Assembly (NCBI GenBank): GCA_010909165.1
Contig: VJWM01000044.1
Location: 1,240,001 to 1,304,000, forward strand
DNA: 64,000 nt
Direction of reading: 5' to 3'
Source of the DNA: Anthoceros angustus
Lineage: Eukaryota; Streptophyta; Anthocerotopsida; Anthocerotales; Anthocerotaceae
Notes under the pieces: model-generated
The model's input: the letters and a program-made list of their open reading frames with translations, nothing else
What the model was told of the DNA's origin: nothing
The model's database searches: none
Part shown: positions 24,762 to 36,485 of the stretch, piece by piece
How positions within the stretch are numbered: the stretch's first letter is position 1
How the letters are laid out: each line of letters opens with the position of its first letter
Made by a program: the position numbers and the translations under genes

Positions 24762-26261
24762 TCATCGGAATTTCCTGATGGGCAAAGCCTTGCTAAACAG
24801 TTCCTCAATGTCCTTGGCCTCCATCTCGATCTTTTCCAGAAACAGCTTCTCCTCTTCTCCCAGCTGCGTCAAGAGAAACTCCTCCTCCTTCTTCAACTCC
24901 TCAAACCCCATCCCGAGCTTGGCCAGAAGTGGGGACAGCTGCCTCCTCCCGACCTCCTCGACCTCCTCCACAACCTCCTCCACTACCCCCTCCACCAGCT
25001 CCACCTCCTTCATCAAAGCCTCCTCCCCGCTCCAGCGTCTTCTCCACCAGGCCAGCAGGCTGGGCTCAGGCCCGCAGGTGTTGTCGGTGCGCCTGAACTT
25101 ACCGAAATCCAGCCTGACCTTGGCCGCGGCCGTCCGCAGCTCAGGCACGATGGCCTCAGGCAGGACCCGGCTGCGGGTGTACACCACAGCCCCGCCGTAG
25201 CCGTCCCAGGCGTCGTTCTGCCCCCGGTAGTAGACGAAGATGTAGTCGTCCGGCTGGCCCTGCGTCCTGGCGGCCAGGATGTACCAGTCGTCCTGGTAGT
25301 GCAGGAACTCGTTGCCGTGGTTGTAGAGCACGCCGGGCTGGACAGGGTCCTGCACGAAGCGCTGCAAAGCGGTGCGGGTGAAGAAGCCGCCGTCCGGTGT
25401 GGTGATGCGCCAGGAGAGGTTGGCGGTGATGGCGTCCGGGGTGGCGGAGAACTTGTGCAGCTGGCAGTCGAAGGTGTCGAAGGTCGGGTTGAGGCCGCTG
25501 CTGATGTACCAGTCCCCGGAGAAATCCACGATGTTGAAGGCGGGCACCAGGGCGTCCGGGGGCGGGACGGGGTACAGCCCCTCGTCCTGCTTCTGCGGGA
25601 CGCACCCCTTCTTGGACACGGCGCAGTCGTTGAACTGATCCACCACCGCGTTCTCGAACAGATCGCCGCACCCGATCTGGCAGTCCGTCTCGTCGGGCCG
25701 GTTGTTGCAAGACTGGAGGCAGGCCACATTAGCAGCGCAGAGCGGGTCGGCGATGCAGCGGGCCAGCTCCACTCTACACTCCTTGAGCAGGCATGCGCAT
25801 GTCTTGAGAGCATCTGTGGCGTGCACAGGGGGAGCCGCACACAGGAGAGCTCCGGCTGTCATGGCCGTGGTGATCTGCACGGCCATGGTCTGCCATACCC
25901 CGCGCCATAGCCCTGACGGGGGGAGGTTCCTCCTCTCCACCCCGTGCGTCTCGTAGACGGGCCCTGCACTCCAGACCTGCTCCGAGGGCTCCTTGCTCGC
26001 CTTCTCTGCCGGAGCTCCCCTCCATCTCTTCAGATGCTCCCACCTCTCCGCCGTTTCCTTCTCCGCCTGCACCTGCTCCGAATCCCCGGTTCGCCCTGCC
26101 CGGTCCGATGCATATGCAGCAGCCGTTACCGATCCCCTGTAAGGCCGGGATGAGACGCAGGCCGCGGAGCTATAGCTGGATTTCTCCTGCAAACCGGACG
26201 ATTCTGGTGCTCCAACCGACAGCCATCGACAACCACACAGGGCGGACGTTGCGGCGGCCAT
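24762..26261 (-). CDS. VDE: Violaxanthin de-epoxidase, intronless
   Basis: Thylakoid-lumen enzyme that converts violaxanthin via antheraxanthin to zeaxanthin at low lumen pH, using ascorbate; central to non-photochemical quenching. 499 aa from ATG 26261. A long plastid transit region ends in a lumen-targeting hydrophobic stretch (about residues 127-146, cleavage probably after VHA). Then come the Cys-rich domain ([40 protein letters not shown]), the lipocalin fold ([64 protein letters not shown]) and the Glu-rich C-terminal domain ending ALPIRKFR. All family Cys blocks are present and the frame is uninterrupted. The Arabidopsis gene, as I recall, has several introns, so a retrocopy origin is possible. 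Confidence 0.95.
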   Translation of the reverse strand: MAAATSALCGCRWLSVGAPESSGLQEKSSYSSAACVSSRPYRGSVTAAAYASDRAGRTGDSEQVQAEKETAERWEHLKRWRGAPAEKASKEPSEQVWSAGPVYETHGVERRNLPPSGLWRGVWQTMAVQITTAMTAGALLCAAPPVHATDALKTCACLLKECRVELARCIADPLCAANVACLQSCNNRPDETDCQIGCGDLFENAVVDQFNDCAVSKKGCVPQKQDEGLYPVPPPDALVPAFNIVDFSGDWYISSGLNPTFDTFDCQLHKFSATPDAITANLSWRITTPDGGFFTRTALQRFVQDPVQPGVLYNHGNEFLHYQDDWYILAARTQGQPDDYIFVYYRGQNDAWDGYGGAVVYTRSRVLPEAIVPELRTAAAKVRLDFGKFRRTDNTCGPEPSLLAWWRRRWSGEEALMKEVELVEGVVEEVVEEVEEVGRRQLSPLLAKLGMGFEELKKEEEFLLTQLGEEEKLFLEKIEMEAKDIEELFSKALPIRKFR

Positions 26262-27019
26262 TGCTCGCAGTGTTCCTTGCGCAATTCAAATGCGGGGCTG
26301 TGCCCGCATGCTGCTCAACATCCCCTTCAATCTACACCCGAGGACTGTTTAAAGCCAGCCACACAGCGTCCATCCGGGTGTCCTGTTCACAAGCCAGCTT
26401 TGCCTTTTTCCTCTTGTCAATTCCGAGTTTCGTACTTCCACAGTTTACCTTATCCACGCGTCCACAGCCTAGGGAACCCATATGTGTTCAACAGAAAGGC
26501 CGTCTCAGAAGGAAAATATGTACGTTGTCAAAGTGCAGGACTGAAGAAGCCAGAATCGGGGATGTGCATGGCCGAGCCCACAAAAAAAAAATTAACCGCT
26601 TCAAAAACAATAGCTAGTGTCCACTACGTATGCAGGTAATAAGTCTGCCACTCATGTTCCAGGAGTGTCGGTGAGCAACACTAGAAATACATAATGAAAC
26701 AGTCAATTACGGGGAGAACTAGCAGGGCAACTGTACAGCAATCAGTGACCTCTGAAATGCAGTTATGACCAACGCTGCCGGACCGAGCTGTGAGCCCGAC
26801 AGATCTAAAAGCCATGGATGACTTCCCAGCATCAGCTTCCTCCTGAACCCACCACCCTGAACCAAGCAGCTGTAAAATGCACGCCCAATAATCAACTCCA
26901 GCCTGACCAGCTACGACACAGTGGCAACAACAGGGTCCTCAAACCCAAACGGCTCACAATGGTGTGTTCTCAGGGCAGATCAGGATTCCAGGTGTCAGTA
27001 AGCAAAAGAAATGCAAATG
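26262..27019. other. Intergenic, VDE upstream / RABB1 3' side
   Basis: No gene is recognised. A short poly(A) run lies near 26581. Confidence 0.4.
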
Positions 27020-28518
<1,499 letters not shown>

Positions 28519-28825
28519 GGTAGCGCACGCAGGGCCCCCGCCCGCCCCCGGATCCGAAGCTGGTCAGGCGCTAGCCGAGGTGGAGAATCGCGAGCAGCGG
28601 TGAGTGCAGGCACAGAAATTGCGTGGGCGTCGGAGAAGCAGGGCGGGCGCGAGGAAGACGCAGCAAGGTGTGCAGACAGGACAGATGGGACTGCGGAAAC
28701 CAGCCCAGGACGCGACACGGCACAGGAGAGAGACTGGCGGAAGAGAAGCCAACAGCGAGAGCGCAAAATAAAACCAGTGGCTGTGCTGTCCCGTTAACGC
28801 AATAATTTATGTACAACCCTCAACC
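28519..28825. other. Short intergenic region between bZIP and RABB1
   Basis: RABB1 promoter/5' leader lies directly downstream of the bZIP stop codon (both on minus). No other feature. Confidence 0.4.
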
Positions 28826-30298
28826 CTAGACAAGACGTCTCCTTCCTAATTCACTATGCTCGTCTAGTACACAACATTCCGTAAGATGTCCTGCGAATGA
28901 ATGGTCTGACCCGGCCAAGGATGTCCTACGAATCCAAAGGCAGGAATTGCGGAGGAAGGTGCTGTGTCGATGCCTGCACTCCGTCCCCGCAGCTTCCGAT
29001 GTATCAGAGCTATGCCATGCTAGGGCTGGCCTGGGATGATACATTGGAAGATGAAGAAGCCGACGCTTCCTGATGGAGCTTCCGACACGCCTTCTTCTCG
29101 CCTTCCTCCGCCTCTTCTTCAGAGTCCAGGCTGAAGGGGTGCGCGAAACGACGTCCAAGCGCCCCTCACTTTGCTCCCTTGCCAGCTTTGCCGGTACCCC
29201 GTTTGGAGTGTTGAGAAGCAGACGGGGCTGCGACTCCCAAACGAGGCAGAGGCAAGCGATAAGGAAGATAAGGCACAGGTACATGGACCGGGGCAGGGAC
29301 TCCGACGGCAGGGAGTCTGCACAAACACAAACACAAACACAAACACGGAGCATCAAGTTAGCAATCCAGTCTCTGCATGCAACAAAATAAAGTACAGCCC
29401 ACCACAGCGAAGCACAGGATTAGGAAGCAAACAAGCGGTCTAGAAGCCTACCTCTTTCAAGCGCTGCAGGCTCTGCCCCGACACACACCGGGCCATTGTG
29501 CTTCTTCGCACGTTCCAGCTCTTCCCGGAGAGCCAGATTCTCCATGGCCGTGAAGTTGACAGCTTGCTGAAGCTGGTTGCAGTGGCCCTCGAGCACCCTG
29601 CACTTCGCTTCCAGCTCTTTCACGTAGCATTTCTTCCTGGACCTGGACTGGGATGCTGCTTCCCGATTCCTTATGAGCCTGCAACGGAAGGGGCAGGTGC
29701 GAGGGTTAGGTTGAGCGATGACGGGCGAGCCATGGCTACTTCTACTGTCTACTCACTCTCACCTCAACTGCCTCTTGGCATGAGCTTCGTCCAAGCAGCT
29801 CTCGGCAGTGGTTGCAGCAGCCGGCTCGTCCGCGCTTCCAGTAGTTTCGGTTTCGGTGGCGGCATCTTGGGATCCAGCGCCGTCCACAGGATCGCTCCTA
29901 CGGCGCTTCTGCCCCCTGGAAGCACAGTCCTCGCCGGGGGCTGCAACGCACAGCTGCTGCTCGAAATCGGCATCGGCATCGGCATCGGCATCGGCATCGG
30001 CATCGGCATCGGAGTGGCCGGCATCCGGGTTCAGGCAGGCCTCTCCAGCTCCATCCACAGAATTCCACCAGCCCTCGCTGGCCGCACTCCCGCTGTCACT
30101 GGCAAGCGCATCCGAGCTGCCGAGCTGCTGCTGTGCAGCCGCAGGGATGGTGCCAGCAGGGGGGTTGTCGTCCGGGCACAGGAGCTCGGAAATCAGATCA
30201 TCCCAATTCTCCAACTCTCCATCAACTGCAGCAGCCTCCCACAAAGGTGGCTCTGTAGCCCCCCAAGGACATCCCTCAATATCAAACTGGATGTCCAT
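28826..30298 (-). CDS. bZIP60: bZIP60-type membrane-tethered transcription factor
   Basis: Probable unfolded-protein-response activator. Exons 29763-30298, 29452-29678 and 28826-29316 give 417 aa. The N-terminus is acidic and Trp-rich (activation-like) with an Asp-Ala repeat encoded by a hexanucleotide run. The basic region KRQLRLIRNREAASQSRSRK leads into a leucine zipper (YVKELEAKCRVLEGHCNQLQ, NLALREELERAK). A hydrophobic segment SMYLCLIFLIACLCLVW follows about 45 residues later, the position of the bZIP60 membrane anchor. A long basic tail (about 135 aa) would be lumenal in the unspliced form. Two hairpins at the exon 2/3 junction predict IRE1 removal of 23 nt, giving a 296-aa soluble form that ends HSKRGTGKAGKGAK. 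Close relatives: Arabidopsis bZIP60, rice bZIP50. Confidence 0.85.
29298..29473 (-). promoter_or_regulatory. Predicted IRE1 splice site (twin hairpins) in the bZIP60 mRNA
   Basis: In the spliceosome-processed mRNA, hairpin 1 is GAGC-CUGCAGC-GCUU (loop 29469-29463, 7 nt) and hairpin 2 is GACUCC-CUGCCGUC-GGAGUC (loop 29311-29304, 8 nt). Both loops have C, G, G at positions 1, 3 and 6 (CNG|NNG), the IRE1 consensus; loop 1 equals one of the XBP1 loops. Cutting after each CUG removes 15 nt of exon 2 plus 8 nt of exon 3, 23 nt in all, the size known for Arabidopsis bZIP60. The spliceosomal intron (29317-29451) lies inside this segment. Confidence 0.75.
29966..30012. repeat. Hexanucleotide microsatellite (ATCGGC)n in bZIP coding sequence
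   Basis: Seven to eight units encode alternating Asp-Ala on the minus strand. Length changes in this repeat would stay in frame. Confidence 0.9.
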
Positions 30299-31587
30299 GG
30301 GGCAGCCTGCGCTTGTTTCACGCCCGATCTAACCTCTTGGCACACCCCATCAAGCGGCTCAACCCGAGCACTTCAGTCACCACTCAGCGCCTCACCATAG
30401 GCAAGCTGAACACAAAAAATCGCACACCTATTGCTTTCCTGTATGCGTCACAGCCACCGTTGCCACCGAACCCGGGAGTAGCCCTAGCGAGTTGGAGGCA
30501 CAAGCTGTGAAGCACCGAGGAAGGCCATGCTACCCGCCATTGTTTGCTTATATTAACCCTATGTATTAGGCGGTGGCGCGTTGTCCCAGGTTTGTTACCC
30601 AACGCAATCACTATCAACAAAAAGAAATGTAAAAACGATATTTTCATTGGTGCCATTTCCCAAATATACCGGTAGCTCGTGTATGCTATTACAGCACTGT
30701 AGCTCGCTGTGATGAGAGTATATCTCGTTAAGAGTTCCTGTCGGTTCCACCGTCAAGCTGGGAGGAACAATGCTGGGGGGCGGATTCAGGTGTCTAGAGA
30801 GGGAAGCCCACGCTTCGAGAAGGAACACCACTCTTGGGCGTCCATTTCGCCTCAGCTCTGTAGACTATTCACATAAGCACATAACTAGCGATAGACTGGG
30901 AAAATGGAGCGATCTACCTCGTTGTCCAGTACTGGAGTTTTGCGAGTCAGAAAAAGCAGACCGGGAATGTGACGAAGATGGTGCTGAAGGTCGAACAAAA
31001 GACGGAGTAAGACCTTGTGGAGGAAATTTCGGAGGAGAGGCTTGCGCTGGCCTCTGATGAACACTAAAGATGTATGTCACCTTGGCCTCGTCCTACGATT
31101 AAGCAATTTGCAACTGGAAACGAAAGCAGCTAGAGGCTGGCGCGCGGTCGTTAGATAAAAAGGGCGATCTTGAAAGCACCGAGCTTTGAGATTTGGACCT
31201 GTCCGCCTTATCTTTGTATGGAAATGTGAGACGCAGTCTTGAAACATTCACAAGACAGATTGATGCACAGATACAGATGGAGGCAGCCCCTTGTCTACTG
31301 GTACAGCGCCTCCCGCTAAGGAACTGTGTGAGAGTTCACACGAAATCACACATAACGCCAGACCATGCTGGGCGACACCGTCTTGCAACAGCTGGATGCC
31401 ATGCATGTCCCGGCGAAGACTTGATCTGATCGTGTACATGCGGAGATGTGAATGCAACAAGATGCGACCATGGGATGCTGGCGCCCTCCGCCTTGCAACC
31501 TCCTGGTCGCAGCTGCGCCCACTCACCGACAAATCACGTGCCATGATGCTGGCAACTTCGGTGAGAGTAGTGACTGCTGAAAAGTCA
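30299..31587. other. Intergenic, nothing recognised
   Basis: bZIP upstream region and the 3' side of the membrane-protein gene. No convincing coding segment. Confidence 0.4.
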
Positions 31588-32916
31588 CTAAGTTTTGGGG
31601 ATAGGAGGCTCCCCACTAATCCGTTTCTGCAAGCCTAAACTTCTGCTGGATGTTGTGGCACCTTCTTCCTCAAGGCCGCGGTGACCTGCTGATGAGAAGG
31701 GAAATATCCAGGGCTTGGCAGGATAATGTTGCCACAAGGTTTGCAATGCTGTCACGCGCATGTCGTTGAGACCCTGGCCAGAGTCCAGAGCTAGCGCGCG
31801 TTCTTTCGGCCCAAGTAATTTGCGGTAAAGCTGCAGTTTTGTTCCCAAGTTGTCGGGCAGATTCAGCAGCTGCTCGGTTCTGCATCACAGCATCAAAGCA
31901 TGAAAGGAGAGGGCATTAGGCTTTCCGGCGCTCCAAATCCACAGTAATTAAAATCTCAAAATTCAATGCAGGTGACTGACCGAGTGATCCTAGGAGTGAG
32001 AATTCCACGTTCACCGGCTCGGGGGATCCGAAAAATGAGGAGCCCCCCGAACAGTAAGTTGAAAAGGATGAAGAGGAGCACAAGTCGCCTGGACTCTCTC
32101 CGGTTGAGCTGAAGATCCCTCTTGCTGACCTTGTGGAAGTTGATGTTGATAATCACCTGCTATTCTCAAGCAACCAACCACAAAAGATAAGACACGAGAC
32201 GGTCGGAAGAAGAAAACGCTGTCCGAGTACTGAAACCTGCGACGAAGAGGAGGGAGAAGGCAAAATACCTCTTCCACTTCGGCCCTGATCGGTGCTGCAT
32301 ACAGGATCTTCCTGTGCTCCACCGCCCCATTCATCCCTGGAACGGGGCTCCAAAACGCGAAAGGAGTCATGCCCTGAAGCACGGCACAAGCTCTCTTCCT
32401 GTCCGCTGCCCCGCAATCCACCTCCTCGATCTCCGAACAGCCCGTGGTTCGCATCCCGTCCTTCCACGCCGTCCCGGCAGACGCAACCTTGCCGCGATTT
32501 TCCGTTGGAGAAGACGCAGCACGGGTGCCACACGACGCCGGCGCCTGAGCCGGATCGGCGGAGTCGGAGTCGGAGTCGAAGCAGAGCGCCCTGGGGTTCC
32601 CATTCCCAGAATTGAGCTCGGACAAGACGACGTCGTTCCCGGACACCTGATCCGGCCTGGAGGCGACCTTCTCGGGCGAGGGCGGAGGCGGCGTCACGGG
32701 CTCACTCAAACATCTCCGCAAGGGCGGCGAGGAGGAATCGGTCCTCTTGGGAGGCCTGGGAGGCGGGTAGAGCCCGCGGAACTCCGACCTGCCCTTGCTC
32801 TTGCTCTTGCTCCTCCTCTTCTTCCTCTCGAAGTCGAAGACGGAAACCGGAGAATCCGGCCCCTGGCTCACAAGCGGGTTCGCAGAACGCGGAACCGCGA
32901 TCGGCCGCTCCATCAT
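31588..32916 (-). CDS. Unrecognised single-pass membrane protein
   Basis: Exons 32269-32916, 31981-32156 and 31588-31879 join in phase to give 371 aa. The N-terminal two thirds is Ser/Pro/Arg-rich and probably disordered, with a basic KKRRSKSKSKGR patch and PPPRPPKR. RKILYAAPIRAEVEEVIINI leads into KRDLQLNRRESRRLV, then one clear transmembrane segment LVLLFILFNLLFGGLLIF. The C-terminal part (LLNLPDNLGTKLQLYRKLLG, LNDMRVTALQTLWQHYPAKP) looks folded. I do not recognise the family. The basic residues before the membrane segment suggest the long N-terminus is cytosolic. The exon model rests on phase and splice consensus only. Confidence 0.5.
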
Positions 32917-34812
32917 CCGACAGAAACAAATTGTGGCAGTCGACACGGCAGCGGCAGCGGCAGCGGCGGGAGGGACGAGGCGAGGTCACAGCCTCGCTCC
33001 GCTAGGGCTCCAGCGGAGTCGACAAGGCCGGGAAAGCTCCAACGCAGATATCCTCCCGCATTTCCGAACCCTCAGTCCGCAAGATCAGCAGCCCGGTCCG
33101 TGAAGAGCAGGACGCAGAGGCAAGCAAGAATTCATCCCTCCGACACCAGATCGATCCGGCACGCAAGCCCGCTCACCTCCCAAACGCAGGCCTGCGCGCT
33201 CCCCTCCCGCTCGGGATCCGTGGCAAGGCGGAGGCCGCGGGCAGCAGGAGCATGGCAAGCGGAGTCCGGAGCCTCCAATTCCGGGCCGGGGACAAAGAAG
33301 GAGCGCAGGGGAGCGGGATGCCGCGGGAAGAAGACGCAGCGGCGCAAGCGGTGCGGGCGCGGGAATCGAGGCGGTGCTCAAGACAGGAGAGCGCGTGGGA
33401 GGCGAGCAGCGCATCACAGAGACGATGAGCGCGCGAGGAGGCGAGGAGGGCTCATCAATCAACAGGCAGCAGCATCGGGCGCGTGTTGTATCTTGTGTAG
33501 CGGCTGTTCCGCCATGGCCCCGGGCCCGGGCCCGGCCCCGTCCCCGGCCCCGGTCCCGGCCCCTGCCGCGTCAAGACGTGATGGCGCCTTAACCGCTCGG
33601 GTGGCCAGGGTGTACGTTCTGCCACTCTTCCGAGTCCTGTACCAGCGCCAGAAAAGAAAAGCGCAAGGAGAGCGCGCGTTACGCGGCTAGTGGAGGAGAG
33701 GTAGCTGCCCACCGTATCACCGGCTTCTAATTTATAACTCATCGGGACTCCAGGACTCCGGGACTCCGGGACTGGCCACCGGCCACTGGCCTGCGCCTCG
33801 TGGGTTTCACACGCTTCAAATTCTTGCAACCCTAACTAAAAACCTTGACTGTTTTCGTTTTCGCGTCGCCAAGTCGACTCGTGCTTTGAGATTTTCTTCT
33901 CCGTCCCACCACGCGCCGCGCCACCGCCTGCCCAAAATAGTGCACAAACTCTCCAGCCTGATAATCCTAATCCACACCACGTCCAAATTCGTGCGCTCTT
34001 TCCCAAATTCCCACCCTTGTCCCACCTTCCAGATGCACCAACCAATCACATGCACTACGTAGGTACATATTTCATCTTCTTCTTGTCGTTCTGCCAAAGA
34101 GTATGCAGTACCGGAGGAAACATCGTTGTGGTAGTGACACGGGCTGCCACAGCACACAACATGGGGGCGGTGCAATGCACGCTACAAATGTAGCTATCCC
34201 AGCAGCCCATGCTATTCAGGCTTGGGGAACGGGGAACGGGGAACGGGGAGCGAGAGCGAGTGGAGACACTGGAGAGGTGGGAGTGGGTCTGGAGAAGGTG
34301 TCGTGTCGGCGCTAGCCTGGCTCTGACAGCGTTATGTGAAGAGCCCACCCCACGGGATGCACGCTCTTGCACAAGCCGCACAATGCACACCTGCCTGCAA
34401 CGGGGCCCGTTTCACTGAACGGAACGGCCGCTCTGCCGCGCTGCGGCGTTGCAGCTGGATGGGATGGACATGTAGACATTTGACGAAGCCCATGTGGGCA
34501 GAGCATGAATGACATGCCGCTCTCGCGTCAGCCATGAAGTCAACAATTGCCTGGTTGCTGCCAGGCCCCGGCGCCTCTGGATTCCCCAGCTGTTTCTCAG
34601 CAAACAGGAGTGTTCATTTCACATCTACCTGATTTCATTTCGAAATGGAAGGGCAAGGGTAAGGTTAGGGCTAGGGTAAGGGTAATTCTGTTACAGTTCT
34701 GCTATTGGCCGGCTGCCAAGTCTGTTTGTCAGGGGCATCAAGGGCTCGTCTGGGAGATAATTGTGCGACTGTGGCATGTGCTCATTTACCTTGCCCAACG
34801 GAACCACGTGCC
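32917..34812. other. Intergenic, GC-rich then mixed
   Basis: The upstream side of the membrane-protein gene includes a GGCCCC/GGGCCC-type simple tract at about 33516-33570, an ACTCCGGG run at about 33745-33775 and a (GGGGAAC)4 run at about 34224-34250. A short degenerate GGGTAAGGTTAGGG tract at about 34651-34686 resembles telomere repeats but is too short to interpret. No gene is supported. Confidence 0.4.
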
Positions 34813-35235
34813 GGGAACCAGGCCCCCGTCAGCAGCAGTCACAGCAGCGGCAGAGCCTCTCTTCTCCCACCTGCGAGGCTGCACGCTGTATTCCTTCCGG
34901 CTCTATCCCTGTCGCCCGTCTCCCAAATCATGACAACACGACATCCTCCCTGGACACTTTGCATCCAACATGGACACTTCTCCAATTGCTGGTGCTTCAC
35001 ATAAAAAACCCCGCTGCTCACGGGAACCAGGCCCCCGTCAGCGGCAGTCACAGCAGCGGGAGAGCCTCTCTTCTCCCAGCTGCACGGCTGGACGCTGCAT
35101 TCCTTCCAGCTGTTGGGCTCAAATATCCCTGTCGATCGTCTCCGAATTCATGACACCGCGACATGCTCCCTGGACTCTTCGCATCCAACTTGGACGCTTC
35201 TCCAGTTGCTGCAGGTGCTTCAGATAAGAAAACAC
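34813..35235. repeat. Diverged tandem duplication, unit about 215 bp
   Basis: Two copies (about 34813-35010 and 35027-35235) share GGAACCAGGCCCCCGTCAGC, AGAGCCTCTCTTCTCCCA, TCATGACA and GCATCCAACNTGGAC blocks, with scattered substitutions and small indels. No coding content is recognised. Confidence 0.75.
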
Positions 35236-36485
35236 ATGCTCCTTTCATGCACACCGGCAGTTTGGTTGGAGATTTTGGACAAGATTTCCGGACATATGTT
35301 GGACAAGACGACAGCAATTCCTATGCAGGCTGACGACAGATGAGCCCAACTCACATGCTTTAGTAATCCCAGTCATGTAAGGTGTGCACTCTTGCTCATA
35401 TGGATCACTACCTTAAGCTTGCTCACATCGACCTCGGCCAAAGCCTGGAATGATCTGCCGGCACCCACATGCTGAACCACAACACACAGTAGCTACTGAA
35501 TTGCTGGAAGAGCCTAGATACCGGTAGGATGTAAACCAACAAGGAGGTAAGGCGAAACAGCCAAAGCATCAAATGCCTGTTGTGACAAAGCTGCATATGC
35601 AGCTTGACTAGGTCGGGGCTCAACAGTGGAGTGCACGTGGCATCCACCACGAAAACACGCCTGCGGACTTCAGCACACTACAAACCCTACGGCAACTCCA
35701 ACCTGACCACCAAATACTTGCCTGACCCTGTTAAGTGGAGTGGTTGACCATGAGCTCATGTTGCCAGGAGTCAGGTTTCTATATGGCCGGAGTGACACAA
35801 GCACTTGCAGACTTTCCAATTCTCACGATTGAAATTAAACGCATCTGTTCATCGCATGGAGGCAAGATAAGGTACTCCTATCTCTCCTTCCATGCAGAGC
35901 GTCTGCTAGTCCCATGACACCCGTAACTGGCACTCTGGAAGACCACGTTAGATTCAAGTACCGACAAGACAAAGTGTTGGGAAAGAGCAACTCATAAACC
36001 CCAGGAGAGATTGTCACTCACGTCAGCAACGGAAGCCATAACTCCTCAGATCCTCCGCCAATGGGATGGACACTTTGTCAAACGCCGCCTGGATGTGCAG
36101 TCAAAAAACAGAGACAGAAAACACCAGCTGACTCTCAGTTCCTGCGACAGGAGATTGGGCGCAGTTTCACAGGCGGACATCCATTCCCTGTGACGCGGAT
36201 TGGACACGGCCGAGGATAACTAAACTCCAGCCACTCCTGTGGAACAACAGGAAGCATGTGTGTTTCCACGAGAGGGATGAGAGCGGGCCGCGGGCTGACG
36301 CCACTGCAGCCGGACAGAAATGAAACCCTAAACCCCCCTGAAGCAGAAGCTGTGTGAGGCAATGCAATGGGGAGCACGTTCTTTGCACTTTCATTCTTCG
36401 CTCATGGCGTGACAGGCCTTTCACGGCCGCACCTATCCGACAGGAACAGCCTCGGGCTCGGGATGTCTGTTCGCACCTACACGGG
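35236..36485. other. Intergenic, nothing recognised
   Basis: Long spacer downstream of the first carboxypeptidase gene. No repeat, RNA gene or family-like coding segment seen. Confidence 0.4.

Noticed and set aside
24408-25910. 500-codon plus-strand open frame opposite the VDE gene
   Set aside because: It is the antisense shadow of the GC-rich VDE coding sequence; composition is low-complexity Leu/Val/Gly/Arg without domains.
32314-33690. 458-codon plus-strand open frame
   Set aside because: Arg/Pro/Gly-rich translation of GC-rich DNA antisense to the membrane-protein gene and its leader; no family resemblance.
34651-34686. Telomere-like GGGTAAGGTTAGGG tract
   Set aside because: Only about five degenerate units; too short and imperfect to claim an interstitial telomere.
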